The notes below the pieces were generated by a model that was given only the letters and a program-made list of their open reading frames with translations, was not told the origin of the DNA and made no database searches. The position numbers and the translations under genes were made by a program. Shown here one piece after another: positions 1 to 8,037 of a stretch of DNA of 64,000 bases (position 1 is its first letter; each line of letters opens with the position of its first letter). This DNA comes from UBA6168 sp965222975 (GTDB taxonomy: Bacteria > Bacteroidota > Bacteroidia > Chitinophagales > Saprospiraceae): positions 21,271 to 85,270 of the forward strand of contig CBDCVJ010000033.1 of the NCBI GenBank assembly GCA_965222975.1, written 5' to 3'.

Positions 1-2006
1 TGATGTACGGGATAGCGTTTTCACCAAGTGGGAACTTCCTTTATATTGGTGGAAAGGATATTATTTCAAAATATTCATTAAGTACTGGTACATTATCGAA
101 CATTCCGATTGACGACCCTTCGGTTTTAAGCGGTGCAAATTCTGTCAGGGCTCTTCAACTCGGGCCTGATAAAAATATTTACGTGTCTGCGAGAGGCCAT
201 AATTATATTAGTGCAATATATGATCCCGATGGCAGCAACCCTATGTTGACGACTGATGCTGTTTTTCTTGATTCCGATGGTGCAGGGAGAAATTGCAGGT
301 TTGGATTGCCTAATATTTTCTTCTTTGATATAGTTCCTTCAGTTGACAGTGTCTTTATGTCAGCATGTCCCAATAGCCAGGTAGAATATAATGGTGAGTT
401 TTATCCGGTTAATTCAGTTAATGAATTAAATTTTACAACAATAAATGGTTGTGATTCTGTTGTCGTCCTGACTGTAGATGAATTTGAAGTAGAAAATGAA
501 TTTTTAGAATTTAGTGCCTGCGAGGGTGATTTTTATAATTATAACGGGAATCAAATTTTGGCTGGCACGCAGGAATTTTTTACGTACACAGATATAAACG
601 GATGTGATTCACTTGTGGTAGTTAATGTGGACATAAGTGGAATATTAGAAGACTCGATTTCTTTTGAAGCATGCGCTGGTACTTATTATGATTATAATGG
701 AAATCAAATCCTTGCTGGTGCGCAAGAAGTTTTCGTTTATCCTAATCCAAATGGATGTGACACAGTTTTAACGGTTTTTATAAGTATAAGTGAAATAGAG
801 GAAGATAGTTTGTATGTAGCTGTTTGTGAAGGTGAATTTTTTATTTTTGAAGGGGTAGCAGTAGCGGCTGGGGATAGTGCCCAAATTTCCACTATTGATC
901 AAAATGGGTGCGAAATATTGGTGAATTTATTTGTTGAAGCATTAATGCCTACCGAACATTTTATCAATGTAACCAATTGCAGCGACACCATTTATTCTTA
1001 TTTAGGAACAAATATAGAAATAGGGGAGGAGGCCGTTTTTTTATTGCAAAATCAATATGGATGCGATTCTGTCGTTACCGTTCAGGTCAATGGAAGCAAT
1101 GAGCAAACAGTCATTGATGTCAGTTTGTGTGAAGGGGAATATTATAATTTTAATAATGAAGATTATCCAATTGGTACTGATACTGTTTTTTATTTTTTAG
1201 ATCAATATGGATGCGATTCTATCGTAACTTTAAAAATAATTAATTTCCCAGAAGTTGATTTTGATTTAAATGCCGATCCATCGTGTTGGAATAATGAAAA
1301 TGGAATTATTAATGTACAAAATATAACTGAGGGTACTCCTCCCTATGAGTATTCGTTGGACGGTCAAAATTATTTTCAACAATCAATATTTGAAAACCTT
1401 TCCCCGGGCACTTATGAATTTTTTGTAAAGGATTATAATTCATGCATTTATCAGAAAGCCATTGAAATATCGGAAATTCCTCCAATAATTATTGAATATG
1501 CGCCAACTATTTTATCGTGTGATGAAGATAGTGTTTCGATTGAAATAGACTTAGTAAGTGGAGACCCCACCTCGATTAGCTGGCTTTGGCCGGATGGGTC
1601 AAATAATGATTATTATTTTGTTTCGCAACCTGGGGGATATGACCTGGAAATTAGCAATCAATGCGAAATAATAACAGAGAATATTATGGTCAATTTGGAA
1701 GAGAGGGGGCAGGAAAATTTAATTTATATACCCAATTCTTTTTCGCCAAATGATGATGGTATAAATGATGAATTTAAAATATTCGCTGCCAACGAGGTTG
1801 AAATATCAAATTTTGAAATTAAGATATTTAACCGTTGGGGCGCTTTGGTTTTTGAATCAAATGATATTGAAGTTTCATGGAATGGTGTATTTAGGAATCG
1901 GATATTTAATCCCGGCGTATATGCTTGGTGGGTTAGGGTAAGTGCCCTTTCCTGCAGAAGGGAAATAAATGCATTTTATGAAGGTGATGTGACTATTATT
2001 CGCTGA
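1..2006 (+). CDS. T9SS type B sorting-domain surface protein, 5' partial
   Basis: The reading frame is open to the left edge, so the N-terminus is missing; the first whole codon is at 3. The visible N-terminal part (about residues 1-110) reads like the end of a beta-propeller (FSPSGNFLYIGG). Six related modules of about 65 residues follow, each ending in a variant of NGCDSVVVLTV, to about residue 415. The last 85 residues match the gliding-motility-associated (T9SS type B) C-terminal domain: IPNSFSPNDDGINDEF, then IFNRWGALVF. It is probably exported by T9SS and displayed or released at the cell surface. The DNA is AT-rich compared with neighbouring metabolic genes. Ligand unknown. It converges on mltG with a gap of about 80 bases. 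Confidence 0.85.
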   Translation, partial: MYGIAFSPSGNFLYIGGKDIISKYSLSTGTLSNIPIDDPSVLSGANSVRALQLGPDKNIYVSARGHNYISAIYDPDGSNPMLTTDAVFLDSDGAGRNCRFGLPNIFFFDIVPSVDSVFMSACPNSQVEYNGEFYPVNSVNELNFTTINGCDSVVVLTVDEFEVENEFLEFSACEGDFYNYNGNQILAGTQEFFTYTDINGCDSLVVVNVDISGILEDSISFEACAGTYYDYNGNQILAGAQEVFVYPNPNGCDTVLTVFISISEIEEDSLYVAVCEGEFFIFEGVAVAAGDSAQISTIDQNGCEILVNLFVEALMPTEHFINVTNCSDTIYSYLGTNIEIGEEAVFLLQNQYGCDSVVTVQVNGSNEQTVIDVSLCEGEYYNFNNEDYPIGTDTVFYFLDQYGCDSIVTLKIINFPEVDFDLNADPSCWNNENGIINVQNITEGTPPYEYSLDGQNYFQQSIFENLSPGTYEFFVKDYNSCIYQKAIEISEIPPIIIEYAPTILSCDEDSVSIEIDLVSGDPTSISWLWPDGSNNDYYFVSQPGGYDLEISNQCEIITENIMVNLEERGQENLIYIPNSFSPNDDGINDEFKIFAANEVEISNFEIKIFNRWGALVFESNDIEVSWNGVFRNRIFNPGVYAWWVRVSALSCRREINAFYEGDVTIIR

Positions 2007-2085
2007 TTTAAATTAATGGCGAGGATTGTAAAATTGTTGATTTGCACAAAACGTTTCAATCATACGAGCTTTAAATTTCCAAATT

Positions 2086-3135
2086 CTACAACAACCCCCT
2101 TTTCCGCAAATTCCTTTTATAAATCTGGATATTTTTATTGTGGCCTTGCAATGTTTTCGAAAAATTGTGGAGGCCCGATTCATCGCCCCTTGCGCACATG
2201 TAGATGTATTTGTGTTTTTCCCTGTTAAGTACTGCATCAATGCTGGGAATGGAAGCCATACTGATCGGGCCGGGAGGGAGGCCAGGATACATATAGGTAT
2301 TGTATGGAGAGTCGAGGGTTTTGTATTTGGCGAGGCTGCGGCTTTCCCAATCACGGGAAGCAAATACGAGGGTTGGATCGGCTTGAAGAAGCATGCCCAT
2401 TTGCACCCTGTTGTAATACAAGCCGGCAACCCGTGCCTTTTCACTGTTTTTGTTGGTTTCCCTTTCAACTATGGAGGCCAAGGTGTAAACCTCCGTAGGG
2501 GTGAGGTTCAATGCTTGGGCTTTTTCCAAGCGGTTGTCCTTTTTCCAAAAGCGGTCGTTTTCTTTTATCATCCGTTCAATAAACCCCTTGGGTGAGGTGT
2601 TCCAAAAAAACTCATATGTATTGGGGATAAAAAGGGAAAGCACAGTTTGATGCGTATAACCTATGCTATCTAAATAAGTAGGATTGTTCAATAAATTAAC
2701 GATGCCGACCGAATCCGCTTCAATAAAGCGGGCGGCCTTTGCTGCAATATTCTCCGGCAATCGTTCATTGACCAAAACCAATTTGACGGGCTCTTGTTTG
2801 CCTCCTCGAAGATGCCTGATCAATTCCCGGTTCGACCACCCCGGCTCAATTTTATACTGGCCTGCCCTTCCGGTATATTTCATTTGTTCCGCCATCAGCC
2901 GGAATGAACTTTCATTCAGAAGAAATCCACCTTCTTGAAGCAAAGTAACGACCTGCTCAAAATCAGAACCAGTGGGTATTTGCACCAATTCATGGTTCAA
3001 ATTGTGCGGCACGTTCGCCTGATACAAAAAATTATAAACCTTGATGCCTGCATATGCAATAGCTAAAAAAATCAAGGTAGCAATAATTGGGATCAAGCGC
3101 TTGTTCCTTTTCTGGTGCTCTGGATTATTTTCCAT
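2086..3135 (-). CDS. mltG: Endolytic murein transglycosylase MltG
   Basis: 349 residues with one N-terminal membrane segment (about 15-37) and then a YceG-like domain. MltG cleaves nascent glycan strands in the periplasm and helps set glycan length. The signature block around residue 215 is present: ASIVERET carries the predicted catalytic Glu, followed by YNRVQMGMLLQADPT, both close to E. coli MltG. Length is normal for the family. The ATG at 3135 is preceded by an A/T-rich leader without a clear ribosome binding site, as usual in Bacteroidota. The gene stands alone, convergent with the T9SS protein to its left. Confidence 0.93.
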   Translation of the reverse strand: MENNPEHQKRNKRLIPIIATLIFLAIAYAGIKVYNFLYQANVPHNLNHELVQIPTGSDFEQVVTLLQEGGFLLNESSFRLMAEQMKYTGRAGQYKIEPGWSNRELIRHLRGGKQEPVKLVLVNERLPENIAAKAARFIEADSVGIVNLLNNPTYLDSIGYTHQTVLSLFIPNTYEFFWNTSPKGFIERMIKENDRFWKKDNRLEKAQALNLTPTEVYTLASIVERETNKNSEKARVAGLYYNRVQMGMLLQADPTLVFASRDWESRSLAKYKTLDSPYNTYMYPGLPPGPISMASIPSIDAVLNREKHKYIYMCARGDESGLHNFSKTLQGHNKNIQIYKRNLRKRGLL

Positions 3136-3184
3136 TTTTAATTTTACGGCAGTAGGTTGATTATTTTAAGACAGTTTTTTTCCT

Positions 3185-3356
3185 AATCACTAATCGAGGG
3201 TTGGGCATAAATAAATGCCAGTAAGCAGTGGTTTTTAGGCCACTAAGGCACGAAGACGCAAAGTTTTCAATATACGCATTGTTCATCTTTGTGGCTTAGT
3301 GACTTTGTGGCTGATATTCAGCTAATTGAATTATGCCCACCCCTCAATCACTAATC
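3185..3356. mobile_element. MITE-like inverted-repeat element with 11-bp flanking direct repeat
   Basis: Terminal inverted repeats at 3196-3210 (gagggttgggcataa) and 3331-3345 match at 14 of 15 positions. They are flanked flush by the direct repeat aatcactaatc at 3185-3195 and 3346-3356. A second, imperfect inverted repeat lies inside (3239-3263 against 3288-3312, about 20 of 25 pairs). The 150-bp body has no ORF. The layout looks like a small non-autonomous insertion with a target duplication. The flank motif resembles low-complexity CTAATCACTAA tracts elsewhere in the window, so the duplication could be partly coincidental. Confidence 0.55.
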
Positions 3357-3376
3357 AACGAATTACCATTACTAAC

Positions 3377-4192
3377 TCAATACTGTTCATTTTCATTTGG
3401 AAAATCCCTGCTTTTCACGTCGGCACAATATTGTTCCACTGCACCTTTTATTACGTCGAACAATTCGACATAGCGGCGCAAAAACCTGGGGTGGAAATCT
3501 TTCGTAATGCCTAACAAATCATGCGTGACGAGCACTTGCCCATCGGCATGCATGCCTCCTCCAATACCGATGGTCGGGATGAACAGGTTTTCCGATACTT
3601 CTTTCGTCAGGGCAGCCGGTATTTTTTCCAAAACAATGGCAAAACAGCCCAATTTCTGTAAAAGTTTAGCGTCCTTTTTCAAGCGGGCTGCTTCGTCCTT
3701 TTCTTTGGCCCTTACTTTATAGGTACCGAATTTATAAATGGATTGAGGGGTGAGTCCAAGGTGCCCCATGACAGGAATGCCTGCTGAAAGGATGCGTTTG
3801 ACCGATTCCTCGATCTCGACCCCGCCTTCCAATTTAACGGCATGCGCGCCCGATTCTTTCATGATGCGGATGGCACTTTCCAATGCTACCCTTGAACTGC
3901 CCTGATAATAACCAAACGGCAGATCAACCACTATCAATGCCCTTTTTACGGCCCTGACGACCGAGGAGGCATGATAGATCATTTGATCGAGTGTAATGGG
4001 CAAGGTCGTTTCGTGGCCAGCCATTACGTTTGAAGCACTGTCGCCCACCAAAATGACATCCACCCCTGCTTCGTCGAGGATGCGGGCCATCGAATAATCG
4101 TAACCTGTTAGCATGGTGATTTTTTCACTGCTCGCTTTCATGGCATGTAGCACATGAACGGTTACCCTTTTTACTTCTTTGTGTATTGACAT
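3377..4192 (-). CDS. panB: 3-methyl-2-oxobutanoate hydroxymethyltransferase (ketopantoate synthase)
   Basis: PanB transfers a hydroxymethyl group from 5,10-methylene-tetrahydrofolate to alpha-ketoisovalerate, the first committed step of pantothenate and CoA synthesis, in the cytoplasm. At 271 residues the length is typical. Visible motifs are MLTGYDYSMARILDEAGVD, then VGDSASNV (Mg-binding Asp), LPITLDQM, and near the centre VKLEGGVE and GIPVMGHLGLTPQ. The catalytic Glu region reads FAIVLEKIP. The C-terminus GIGGGMHADGQVLV is also characteristic. No other pantothenate gene is adjacent. Confidence 0.96.
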   Translation of the reverse strand: MSIHKEVKRVTVHVLHAMKASSEKITMLTGYDYSMARILDEAGVDVILVGDSASNVMAGHETTLPITLDQMIYHASSVVRAVKRALIVVDLPFGYYQGSSRVALESAIRIMKESGAHAVKLEGGVEIEESVKRILSAGIPVMGHLGLTPQSIYKFGTYKVRAKEKDEAARLKKDAKLLQKLGCFAIVLEKIPAALTKEVSENLFIPTIGIGGGMHADGQVLVTHDLLGITKDFHPRFLRRYVELFDVIKGAVEQYCADVKSRDFPNENEQY

Positions 4193-4391
4193 GGAGTGTT
4201 TAGCTTAATTTTTAGTAAATAATTGAGGTGTCAACGCCTGAAATTGGCAGCGCCAAACATAAGGAATTCAGCCGAAATGAATGGGCGGTTTTTCTCAAAC
4301 TGTTCGATTTCTCAATTTCCCATTTCTCAAATTCACAATTCCTAACGCACAATTCCTTATCATTGCAAAGGTTAATTATTGTTTTCCCACT

Positions 4392-6965
4392 ATGACCAAA
4401 AAGGCTTTCGTACTCGCATCCTCGATTTTATTATTGGTTATCCTGTTGGGCCTTTTCAGGTTCATAAGGTTGCCAATTGTTCCTGTCCACCCCCACGGCG
4501 CCATCCCCGGGCATACGGCCTTATTTTTTTCCACAAAAAAAGATGACCTTGAAAAGCTATTAAAAGGCGCACCGCCACTTGCTGATCTATTTTTACCCAA
4601 AAATACTAAGAGCGACTATAGTTTATTTTTGGAAATAACAGAAGGTGTGCTGGAATTGCCTGCCGAACAGGCCATTTATGTTTCGGTGAATCCATCCAAT
4701 AGTCTCGGCTTGGATCTTTTGTTTATCATGCCAAATGCAAGAGGGGCAAAACCGGCCCGGTTTGGAGAGAAAGCAGGATGGCAGCCCAGAAAATCCATAT
4801 TCGACAATCAGGAAGTGTTTACCTTTCGCAAAGACGATCAGGAATTTTCTTTTGCCAAATACCGCAACCTGCTTGTCTTTGCCAGGCATGCCTACCTCGT
4901 CGAGAATGCGGTCAGCCAATTGAAAAAACCTTCTACTTCAATTTGCAGTGAGAAGGCGTTCAGGTCAACCTATCGGCAATTGGATGCAGATGAAAGCAGT
5001 TTTCCGATTTTTATTAACCTGCAAAACCTAAGCTCCCAATTTGCTCCTTTGTTGAATGCAAGTAAATTTTCCCAGCTAAAAAAAATAAGTGGATTTGGTA
5101 AATGGCTGCAATTGCAGGTGCCACTTGACGGCCAACCTACAAAATGGAAAGGGGCTTTTGTGCCCGCTGAAAACCATGTGCTTTCAAAAGTAAGCAAGGC
5201 GTCCAATACCCCTTTTTCTGATAATATATTGCAAGCCTTGCCCGACAATTTATCAGCTATAATGTTGATGACTGTCAAGGGCTTGCAAAAAGAAAGCCCA
5301 TCGGAGGATTGGGCCACACATATCAACTCGTGGGCAGGAAATGAATTGGCGCTTGCCATCGGCGAACCTTTGGACAATGACCGCTCCGAACGTTTTTTCC
5401 TCCTTCAAGCCAAGGATGGAGCAGCGGCGGAGTCGGCCTTGTCAAAATGGTCGGGACAGGAAGCACAGGAATATCAGGTCTTCAAAACTTGGCAGTTGGA
5501 TGGTGCGGATTTCGATGAAATAATTGGTGCAGAAGTGCATTTTGCTACTTCTTTGGGCGACTATGTTTTATTCGGCAACAACCTACAGGGCATGGAGCGC
5601 TGGCTTGGCAAATACCTTGCGGGACAGACTTTTTCCAAATCCGTGGATTTTCTGCAATTGAAATCAGCGTTGCCTCCGTCTTCCGACATTCTACTTTACA
5701 TGGACGGTATTAAAGGTTGGCAACTGATTTCCCCCTTTTTTAATGAACAGGCCCTGCATTCCCTCAATCGCAATCCGTTGCCCTTCGATGCCGTCATGGC
5801 TTCCCTTACTTGGGATGGCCGGGTTGGTGAAATGGAATTTGTAATACCGGGCAGCGGTGAAACGCAGGCAAACCATTCTGCCAATATCCTATGGAGCGTA
5901 CCCCTTCTGGCAAATGCGGCAAAAAAACCTTTCGTTGGCGTTGATCCGCAAACCGGCGAGATGGATATTTTCGCCGTGGATAGCGATAACCGAATATACC
6001 TCATTTCGCGGAGCGGCCAAGTGCTATGGCGGCGGCAGTTGTCAGAACCTATCCTTTCAAACATTTTTCAGACAGACATTGGCAATGATGGACAATGGCA
6101 GTTTGTGTTCAGTACCCGTTCGGCGATATATGCAGTGGATCGAAAAGGCGGGGATGTTGATGGCTTTCCACTCGAACTCCAGGTGCCTGCCAGCAATGGA
6201 GTCACAGTGGTTGATTTTTTCCAAAGCCACGACTACCATTTTTTTATTGCCTGTGAAAACGGAAAGGCATATGGCTTTGATGAAAAGGGAAGCCCCATAG
6301 AAGGTTGGCGTCCTAATGAAAATGTTGGTGATATTAGATATCCGCTTTTGCACTTTCAGGCGCAGGGAAAAGATTTCCTTGCACTCCTTGAAAGCAATGG
6401 CAACATGCAGGTTTATAAAAAGAACGGAAGTTTTCGCTTCGCAAATGTGGATTTTGGCTCGCCTGACCTACAACCTCTTGATTATCAGGTCTCCAGGAGT
6501 TCGTCCCGAATCGTGACAGCCAACCGGAAGGGGAAAGTTTTTGTCACCAATCTTTCTGGTGACCACTTTGCGCTGCAATTGAAAGCAGGTAATAATGAGG
6601 ATGTGAAATTCCTTTTCTCCGACATCATGGGCGACGAACGAAAGGATTATATCGCCTTGTCTGGTAAAGACCTTTCCGCTTATTATTATGGCAAAAAAAA
6701 GTTTGGACAAGCATTTACCCATCAATTTCCTTGGGCACAAGATGAAATCTTTTCAGTAAAATGGGCACGCCGAAAAAAAGAATTTATTGGTACTGTCAAT
6801 AGAGGCAAAAAGCAGGTTTTTTTGATGGATGGAACAGGACGGATACCTGACCAATTTCCGCTTGCTGGCTCAACACCTTTTGTGATGGTGGATTTGGCAG
6901 GGGATGGGAAACCAGTTGTGATAACAGGAAATGGGGCGGAGGTGACAGCTTATGTTATAGAGTGA
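4392..6965 (+). CDS. Membrane-anchored DUF3352-like protein with C-terminal beta-propeller
   Basis: The start is placed at ATG 4392 (MTKKAFVLASS), which gives a clean signal anchor; the in-frame ATG at 4281 would add 37 residues read from low-complexity leader DNA. The 857-residue product has one N-terminal hydrophobic segment. A long alpha/beta region follows (to about residue 500) that resembles the DUF3352 family. The C-terminal half contains PQQ-like propeller repeats, for example IYLISRSGQVLWRRQL, AIYAVDRKGG and KAYGFDEKGSPI. It probably lies in the periplasm, anchored to the inner membrane. Function unknown. It converges on the MtfA-like gene with only 8 bases between stops. Confidence 0.7.
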   Translation: MTKKAFVLASSILLLVILLGLFRFIRLPIVPVHPHGAIPGHTALFFSTKKDDLEKLLKGAPPLADLFLPKNTKSDYSLFLEITEGVLELPAEQAIYVSVNPSNSLGLDLLFIMPNARGAKPARFGEKAGWQPRKSIFDNQEVFTFRKDDQEFSFAKYRNLLVFARHAYLVENAVSQLKKPSTSICSEKAFRSTYRQLDADESSFPIFINLQNLSSQFAPLLNASKFSQLKKISGFGKWLQLQVPLDGQPTKWKGAFVPAENHVLSKVSKASNTPFSDNILQALPDNLSAIMLMTVKGLQKESPSEDWATHINSWAGNELALAIGEPLDNDRSERFFLLQAKDGAAAESALSKWSGQEAQEYQVFKTWQLDGADFDEIIGAEVHFATSLGDYVLFGNNLQGMERWLGKYLAGQTFSKSVDFLQLKSALPPSSDILLYMDGIKGWQLISPFFNEQALHSLNRNPLPFDAVMASLTWDGRVGEMEFVIPGSGETQANHSANILWSVPLLANAAKKPFVGVDPQTGEMDIFAVDSDNRIYLISRSGQVLWRRQLSEPILSNIFQTDIGNDGQWQFVFSTRSAIYAVDRKGGDVDGFPLELQVPASNGVTVVDFFQSHDYHFFIACENGKAYGFDEKGSPIEGWRPNENVGDIRYPLLHFQAQGKDFLALLESNGNMQVYKKNGSFRFANVDFGSPDLQPLDYQVSRSSSRIVTANRKGKVFVTNLSGDHFALQLKAGNNEDVKFLFSDIMGDERKDYIALSGKDLSAYYYGKKKFGQAFTHQFPWAQDEIFSVKWARRKKEFIGTVNRGKKQVFLMDGTGRIPDQFPLAGSTPFVMVDLAGDGKPVVITGNGAEVTAYVIE

Positions 6966-6973
6966 AATATTGT

Positions 6974-7777
6974 TTATTTTTTCCTTCTTATTTTTTTCGC
7001 CGCCAAATCCTGCTCAAATATTTCCTCCAATATATCATACAACTCGGGGTGTTTCTTTTTTAATAAATGTGGCCGCTCGAAAAAATATTCCCCTAAAACG
7101 GCAAAAAATTCAATGCGGCTGGTTTTTGCATATGGGTTAATGTCGCTTTTCCTTTTTACGATAGTTTCTATTTTCTGTTCGATCATATCCACCCACGGTA
7201 TCACATATTGCTTTTCCAGTAGTACATGAGGAATGCCGTCTACCGTTCCATCCATTTTATCAATTAAATGGATAAATTCATGAATGGCGGTATTTCTTTT
7301 ATCCGTTTCATTTTTAAACCCTTTGCGCAATGCCTGTTTGGATAAAATCATTTTCCGCTCCATATACCCCGTTCCGACCATGCCCAAAATATTCCTGTTT
7401 TTTCCAGTTATGTCATACTCACTATTAAATGATCGGGGATATAAAAGTATCTCGTCGAGGTTTTTGTATTTCCATTCTGGAAAAGCAAAAATAGGGATAA
7501 CGGCACTGGCTGCAATTAACAATTTATCGGTTTCATCAACATCTGTATCAATGCCAGTTATTGTGCAGTTCAATAAAAACTCCTGAATTTTATATTCGAA
7601 TAATTCTTTTTCCTCATTATTTAGTTTGGTATAAAAAGGCACCCATTTCTGCAATATTGTTTTCCATTTAATAGGAAATTCGGAATCTGGTTTTTTCCAA
7701 ACTTTCCGATTTTTATAAATAATAAATAAAATGATAGTAATTAATAGAAGGATAGTTACTGTTCGGGTATCTAACAT
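6974..7777 (-). CDS. MtfA-like zinc peptidase (M90 family)
   Basis: 267 residues with an N-terminal membrane segment (about 7-22) and then an M90/MtfA-like domain. The zinc motif HEFIH lies at about residue 167, followed by LIDKMDG; compare HEFAHQLDMLDG in E. coli MtfA. The upstream GTGYMERKMILSKQAL block also matches the family. MtfA is a zinc aminopeptidase that interacts with the glucose-PTS regulator Mlc in E. coli; that partner is not expected here, so the role is open. The ATG at 7777 lies in the 5-bp direct repeat bordering an inverted-repeat element, so the native upstream region has been displaced. Confidence 0.85.
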   Translation of the reverse strand: MLDTRTVTILLLITIILFIIYKNRKVWKKPDSEFPIKWKTILQKWVPFYTKLNNEEKELFEYKIQEFLLNCTITGIDTDVDETDKLLIAASAVIPIFAFPEWKYKNLDEILLYPRSFNSEYDITGKNRNILGMVGTGYMERKMILSKQALRKGFKNETDKRNTAIHEFIHLIDKMDGTVDGIPHVLLEKQYVIPWVDMIEQKIETIVKRKSDINPYAKTSRIEFFAVLGEYFFERPHLLKKKHPELYDILEEIFEQDLAAKKIRRKK

Positions 7778-7992
7778 GGCTCTAAGTGAATTTATTTAAT
7801 TAAAATAATTTATTGGATTTTAAGCTACAAACACATCCTCCCCCCGCCCCCCTCCAAAGGGGGAGATTGAGCAAATCATTCATTTTCCATTTTACCATGA
7901 TTTTTAATATTTAGCAGGGCAGGTCTCCCCCTTTGGAGGGGGGCGGGGGGAGGATGTGTTTCTGGCCAAATAAATTCACTTAGAGCCAACAT
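7773..7992. mobile_element. MITE-like element with nested GC-rich palindrome and 5-bp direct repeat
   Basis: A perfect 20-bp inverted repeat (ggctctaagtgaatttattt at 7778-7797, complement at 7968-7987) is flanked flush by the direct repeat aacat (7773-7777 and 7988-7992). Inside it lies a perfect 38-bp inverted repeat (7829-7866 against 7924-7961), very C-rich on the left and G-rich on the right, with a 57-base A/T-rich loop. No ORF is present. It fills most of the gap between the MtfA-like gene and the next T9SS gene. The GC-rich part resembles a C-tract repeat I recall as common in Bacteroidota genomes. Confidence 0.65.
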
Positions 7993-8037
7993 TTTTATCT
8001 ATTTAATTAAATTATTATTCCAACACTTTTTTGTTAT

